Shown here: positions 7,702 through 9,346 of the stretch, in pieces
Numbering within the stretch: the stretch's first letter is position 1
Layout of the letters: every line of letters starts with the position of its first letter
Source: Deltaproteobacteria bacterium
Lineage (GTDB): Bacteria > Desulfobacterota > DSM-4660 > Desulfatiglandales > B25-G16
Direction of reading: 5' to 3'
Length of the DNA stretch: 9,346 bases
Assembly: GCA_003646875.1 (NCBI GenBank)
Contig: QMLT01000049.1
Location: forward strand, 1 to 9,346
The notes under the pieces: generated by a model
Databases searched by the model: none
What the model was told of the DNA's origin: nothing
The model's input: only the letters and a program-made list of their open reading frames with translations
Translations under genes and position numbers: made by a program

Positions 7702-9074
7702 ATAAGGCAGATATCCTGGTCCATAATGGGACTATTCTGACTATGGATAGTCAGAATAAAATTATTCATAATGGTATGGTAGCCATATCAGGGAACACGA
7801 TATCTTATATAGGAAAACCTGCCCCCAATGCTTGGCAAAGCCCTGCCCGACCGACGGCAGGCGGGGATAATAAAGATTCAATAAAGGCAAAAAAAGAGCT
7901 TGATATCCAGGGTGGCCTAATAATCCCTGGTCTTATTAATAGTCATACACATGCAGCTATGACCCTTTTCAGGGGTTTAGCAGATGATCTTCCTCTTATG
8001 GAATGGTTACACAATTATATTTTTCCTGCGGAAGGGAAGATGGATGCTGATTTTGTGAGGGTCGGCACCCTTCTGGCATGCGCAGAGATGATAATGGCAG
8101 GAACCACGACATTCTGTGATATGTACCTCTTTGAGGAGGAGGTAGCAAGGGCTGCGAAAGAAGCTGGGATGAGGAGTGTGGTCGGAGAAGTCATCTACGA
8201 TTTTCCCTCACCAAATTATGGCGCATTAGAAAAGGGATTTATTTATACAGAAGAATTGATTGAAAGATGGAAACAAGATCCTCTGATAAATATCGCAGTT
8301 GAACCACACTCTTTATTCACCTGTGGAGAGGAGCTTTTGGTTAAGGCAAATGATTTGGCCCTAAGAAGCGGTGTTCCACTTATTATACACCTATCAGAAA
8401 CAGAAGAAGAAGTGAATGAAATAAAAAAAAGATTTGGAAAAAGACCTGTAGAACACTTAAAAGACCTTGGTCTTCTTGGTTCTCATCTTATTGTAGATCA
8501 CTGTGTCCATGTCAACGAATCTGAGATAGAATTACTTGCAGAAAATGACGTCCGTGTGGTTCATAATCCGGAAAGCAATATGAAACTTGCCTCGGGCATT
8601 GCTCCTGTTCCCGAGATGATAGCAAAAGGTATAACAGTGGGTCTGGGTACTGACGGATGTGCCTCGAATAATAACCTTGATCTTTTTGGCGAGATGGATA
8701 TGGCTGCAAAACTACATAAGGTGAATAACCTTGACCCCACTGTAATGAGTGCCCAAACTCTTGTGGAGATGGCAACCATAGAGGGCGCAAAGGCGCTTGG
8801 GCTTGAGAAAATTACAGGATCATTAGAGGTGGGAAAAAGGGCTGATCTGATAGTAATTGACACAAATAAGCCCCATCTTGTTCCGATGTATAATCCTTAT
8901 TCACATCTTGTCTATGTAGCTGGTGGCCATGATGTAAGACATTCTATTATTGATGGGCAAATTGTTATGGAGGACAGAAGGCTTCTTACCCTGGACGTCG
9001 AGGATATTATCGAGAGATCAAAGGAAAAAGCTAACATGGTGCGAGAGTGGGTCAAAATGAAAGCGGGACGCTGA
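7698..9074 (+). CDS. mtaD: 5'-methylthioadenosine/S-adenosylhomocysteine deaminase (amidohydrolase)
   Basis: This 458-residue metal-dependent amidohydrolase of the MtaD/DadD group hydrolytically deaminates adenosine-type nucleosides (MTA, SAH, 5'-deoxyadenosine, adenosine) to the inosine form. The metal and catalytic set is complete: H83 and H85 (NSHTH), H231 and E234 (HLSETEEE), H268 (VDHCVH) and D318 (GLGTDG). The family signatures FRGLADDLPLMEWL at 91-104, HNPESNMKLASGIAPVP at 289-305 and ASNNNLDLFGEM at 322-333 are also present. A short beta-strand domain (residues 5-40) and a C-terminal GKRADLIVID segment (379-388) complete the usual fold. ATG overlaps the PNP stop as ATGA, with AAGGA at 7684-7688 as ribosome site. 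Between ISYIG and ELDIQGG there are roughly 15-20 more residues than I expect, and this is where a GC-rich palindrome lies. The product feeds the neighbouring phosphorylase. Exact substrate preference cannot be read from sequence. Confidence 0.88.
   Translation: MNKADILVHNGTILTMDSQNKIIHNGMVAISGNTISYIGKPAPNAWQSPARPTAGGDNKDSIKAKKELDIQGGLIIPGLINSHTHAAMTLFRGLADDLPLMEWLHNYIFPAEGKMDADFVRVGTLLACAEMIMAGTTTFCDMYLFEEEVARAAKEAGMRSVVGEVIYDFPSPNYGALEKGFIYTEELIERWKQDPLINIAVEPHSLFTCGEELLVKANDLALRSGVPLIIHLSETEEEVNEIKKRFGKRPVEHLKDLGLLGSHLIVDHCVHVNESEIELLAENDVRVVHNPESNMKLASGIAPVPEMIAKGITVGLGTDGCASNNNLDLFGEMDMAAKLHKVNNLDPTVMSAQTLVEMATIEGAKALGLEKITGSLEVGKRADLIVIDTNKPHLVPMYNPYSHLVYVAGGHDVRHSIIDGQIVMEDRRLLTLDVEDIIERSKEKANMVREWVKMKAGR
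7733..7758. repeat. Perfect 12-bp inverted repeat with a 2-base centre
   Basis: The arms TATTCTGACTAT (7733-7744) and ATAGTCAGAATA (7747-7758) are exact reverse complements around GG. The element lies in codons 12-21 of the deaminase gene, about 35 bases after its start, where a hairpin in the mRNA could affect ribosome progress or RNA decay. As DNA it has the shape of a repressor operator. Copies of CATAATGG flank it at 7722-7729 and 7767-7774. The encoded residues (GTILTMDSQNK) fit the family well, so the protein is not disturbed. Confidence 0.75.
7841..7866. repeat. GC-rich palindromic element inside the deaminase gene
   Basis: CCTGCC (7842-7847) and GGCAGG (7856-7861) form a perfect 6-bp stem around an 8-base loop, inside a 26-base block that is far richer in G+C than its surroundings. 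It encodes residues 48-57 (SPARPTAGGD) in the variable loop between two N-terminal beta strands, in frame. The composition, the symmetry and the extra residues suggest a small dispersed palindromic repeat that landed in the gene without breaking it. Copies elsewhere in the genome would confirm this. Confidence 0.6.
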
Positions 9075-9090
9075 TAAGAAACTAAAAAAC
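9075..9090. other. 16-base convergent intergenic gap
   Basis: The deaminase and the converging transposase-like gene end 16 bases apart. There is no hairpin followed by a T-run in either direction, so no intrinsic terminator is visible. Transcripts may run into each other, or end by another mechanism. Confidence 0.7.
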
Positions 9091-9346
9091 TTATTCGATT
9101 AATTTATAACCATTTTCGTTTGCAATTGCCTCTCCTCTTTCCACGGCAAACCCGACTCCGGGTCCGCTCATTTCCAGTCGGCCGGCTAACTCTCTAAGCG
9201 ACATACCTGCCTCTCTGACGGCCCGGTAGCAAAGAAGACTCCTTGCCTTTACTTTCCGTTGCCGCCTGCCCTTTGAAAAAACCTCGTGCCTTTCCATTCC
9301 ATAGATTTCTGCGACTCTTTCGGCAAACCGATCTAAGTCATAACCT
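9091..9346 (-). CDS. C-terminal part of a REP-associated (IS200-like Y1) transposase, cut by the window edge
   Basis: Reading leftward from the right edge, the frame is open for 84 codons and stops at 9091-9093. It starts outside the window: upstream of the internal Met at 9295-9297 the frame continues without a stop, encoding GYDLDRFAERVAEIYG. Then comes the helix-rich tail with KGRRQRKVKARSLLCYRAVRE and a DnaA-like helix-turn-helix, MSLRELAGRLEMSGPGVGFAVERGE. This tail follows the Y1 catalytic domain in many REP-associated tyrosine transposases, which bind and move short palindromic repeats through single-stranded DNA. The catalytic HUH and Tyr residues lie beyond the window, so I cannot say whether the gene is intact. 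Base composition is about 57% G+C in 9121-9240 against about 40% in the deaminase gene, which suggests transfer from elsewhere. Confidence 0.75.
   Translation of the reverse strand, partial: GYDLDRFAERVAEIYGMERHEVFSKGRRQRKVKARSLLCYRAVREAGMSLRELAGRLEMSGPGVGFAVERGEAIANENGYKLIE

Noticed and set aside
8512..8863. Two overlapping - strand open frames of 92 and 100 codons inside the deaminase gene
   Set aside because: Both are antisense to conserved catalytic segments of the deaminase and have no recognisable motif.
9091..9297. A complete 68-residue DNA-binding protein starting at the Met at 9297
   Set aside because: The frame continues upstream without a stop to the window edge, and the extra residues fit the transposase tail, so this is the end of a longer gene.
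1..9346. CRISPR array, tRNA, rRNA or riboswitch
   Set aside because: I saw no regularly spaced repeats, no cloverleaf or rRNA-like segment and no known riboswitch core. Almost all the sequence is used by the described genes.

Overview
The window holds five genes on the + strand, packed from 308 to 9074 with gaps of 35, 0, 9 and -4 bases. This spacing points to one operon. It is preceded by about 300 AT-rich bases with no recognised gene. At the right edge, on the - strand, is the 3' end of a transposase-like gene. Most of the window is about 40% G+C by eye; the transposase end is about 57% in a 120-base sample. Shine-Dalgarno sites, TTG and GTG starts, and ATGA coupling show a bacterial (or less likely archaeal) genome. 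The gene content fits a poorly sampled environmental anaerobe, but nothing here fixes the phylum.

The first three genes form a carbohydrate module. Gene 1 (308-2038) is a GT4-type glycosyltransferase fused to a C-terminal dual-specificity-phosphatase domain with an intact CX5R loop. Gene 2 (2074-3219) is a second GT4 enzyme, clearly paralogous to the front of gene 1. Gene 3 (3220-6864) is a 1214-residue protein. It has an N-terminal nucleotide-sugar transferase domain resembling mannosylglycerate or glucosyl-3-phosphoglycerate synthases, a middle of about 580 residues that I do not recognise, and a C-terminal GH130 mannoside-phosphorylase-like domain. Three transferase domains, a phosphatase and a phosphorylase in one transcript suggest a pathway that builds, dephosphorylates and recycles a small glycoside or oligosaccharide. 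A compatible solute of the glucosyl/mannosyl-glycerate type is one possibility. This is the part most likely to be undescribed.

The last two genes form a purine-salvage pair: a trimeric-type purine nucleoside phosphorylase (6874-7701) overlapping by four bases a 5'-methylthioadenosine/S-adenosylhomocysteine deaminase (7698-9074). Together they would convert adenosine, or methylthioadenosine through methylthioinosine, to hypoxanthine and a sugar 1-phosphate.

Two inverted repeats lie inside the 5' part of the deaminase gene. One is a perfect 12+12 palindrome about 35 bases after the start. The other is a GC-rich palindrome that adds residues to the protein in frame at a variable loop. The transposase end (9091 to the window edge) resembles the C-terminus of REP-associated tyrosine transposases, a family linked to short palindromic repeats, so the GC-rich palindrome may be a mobilised repeat.
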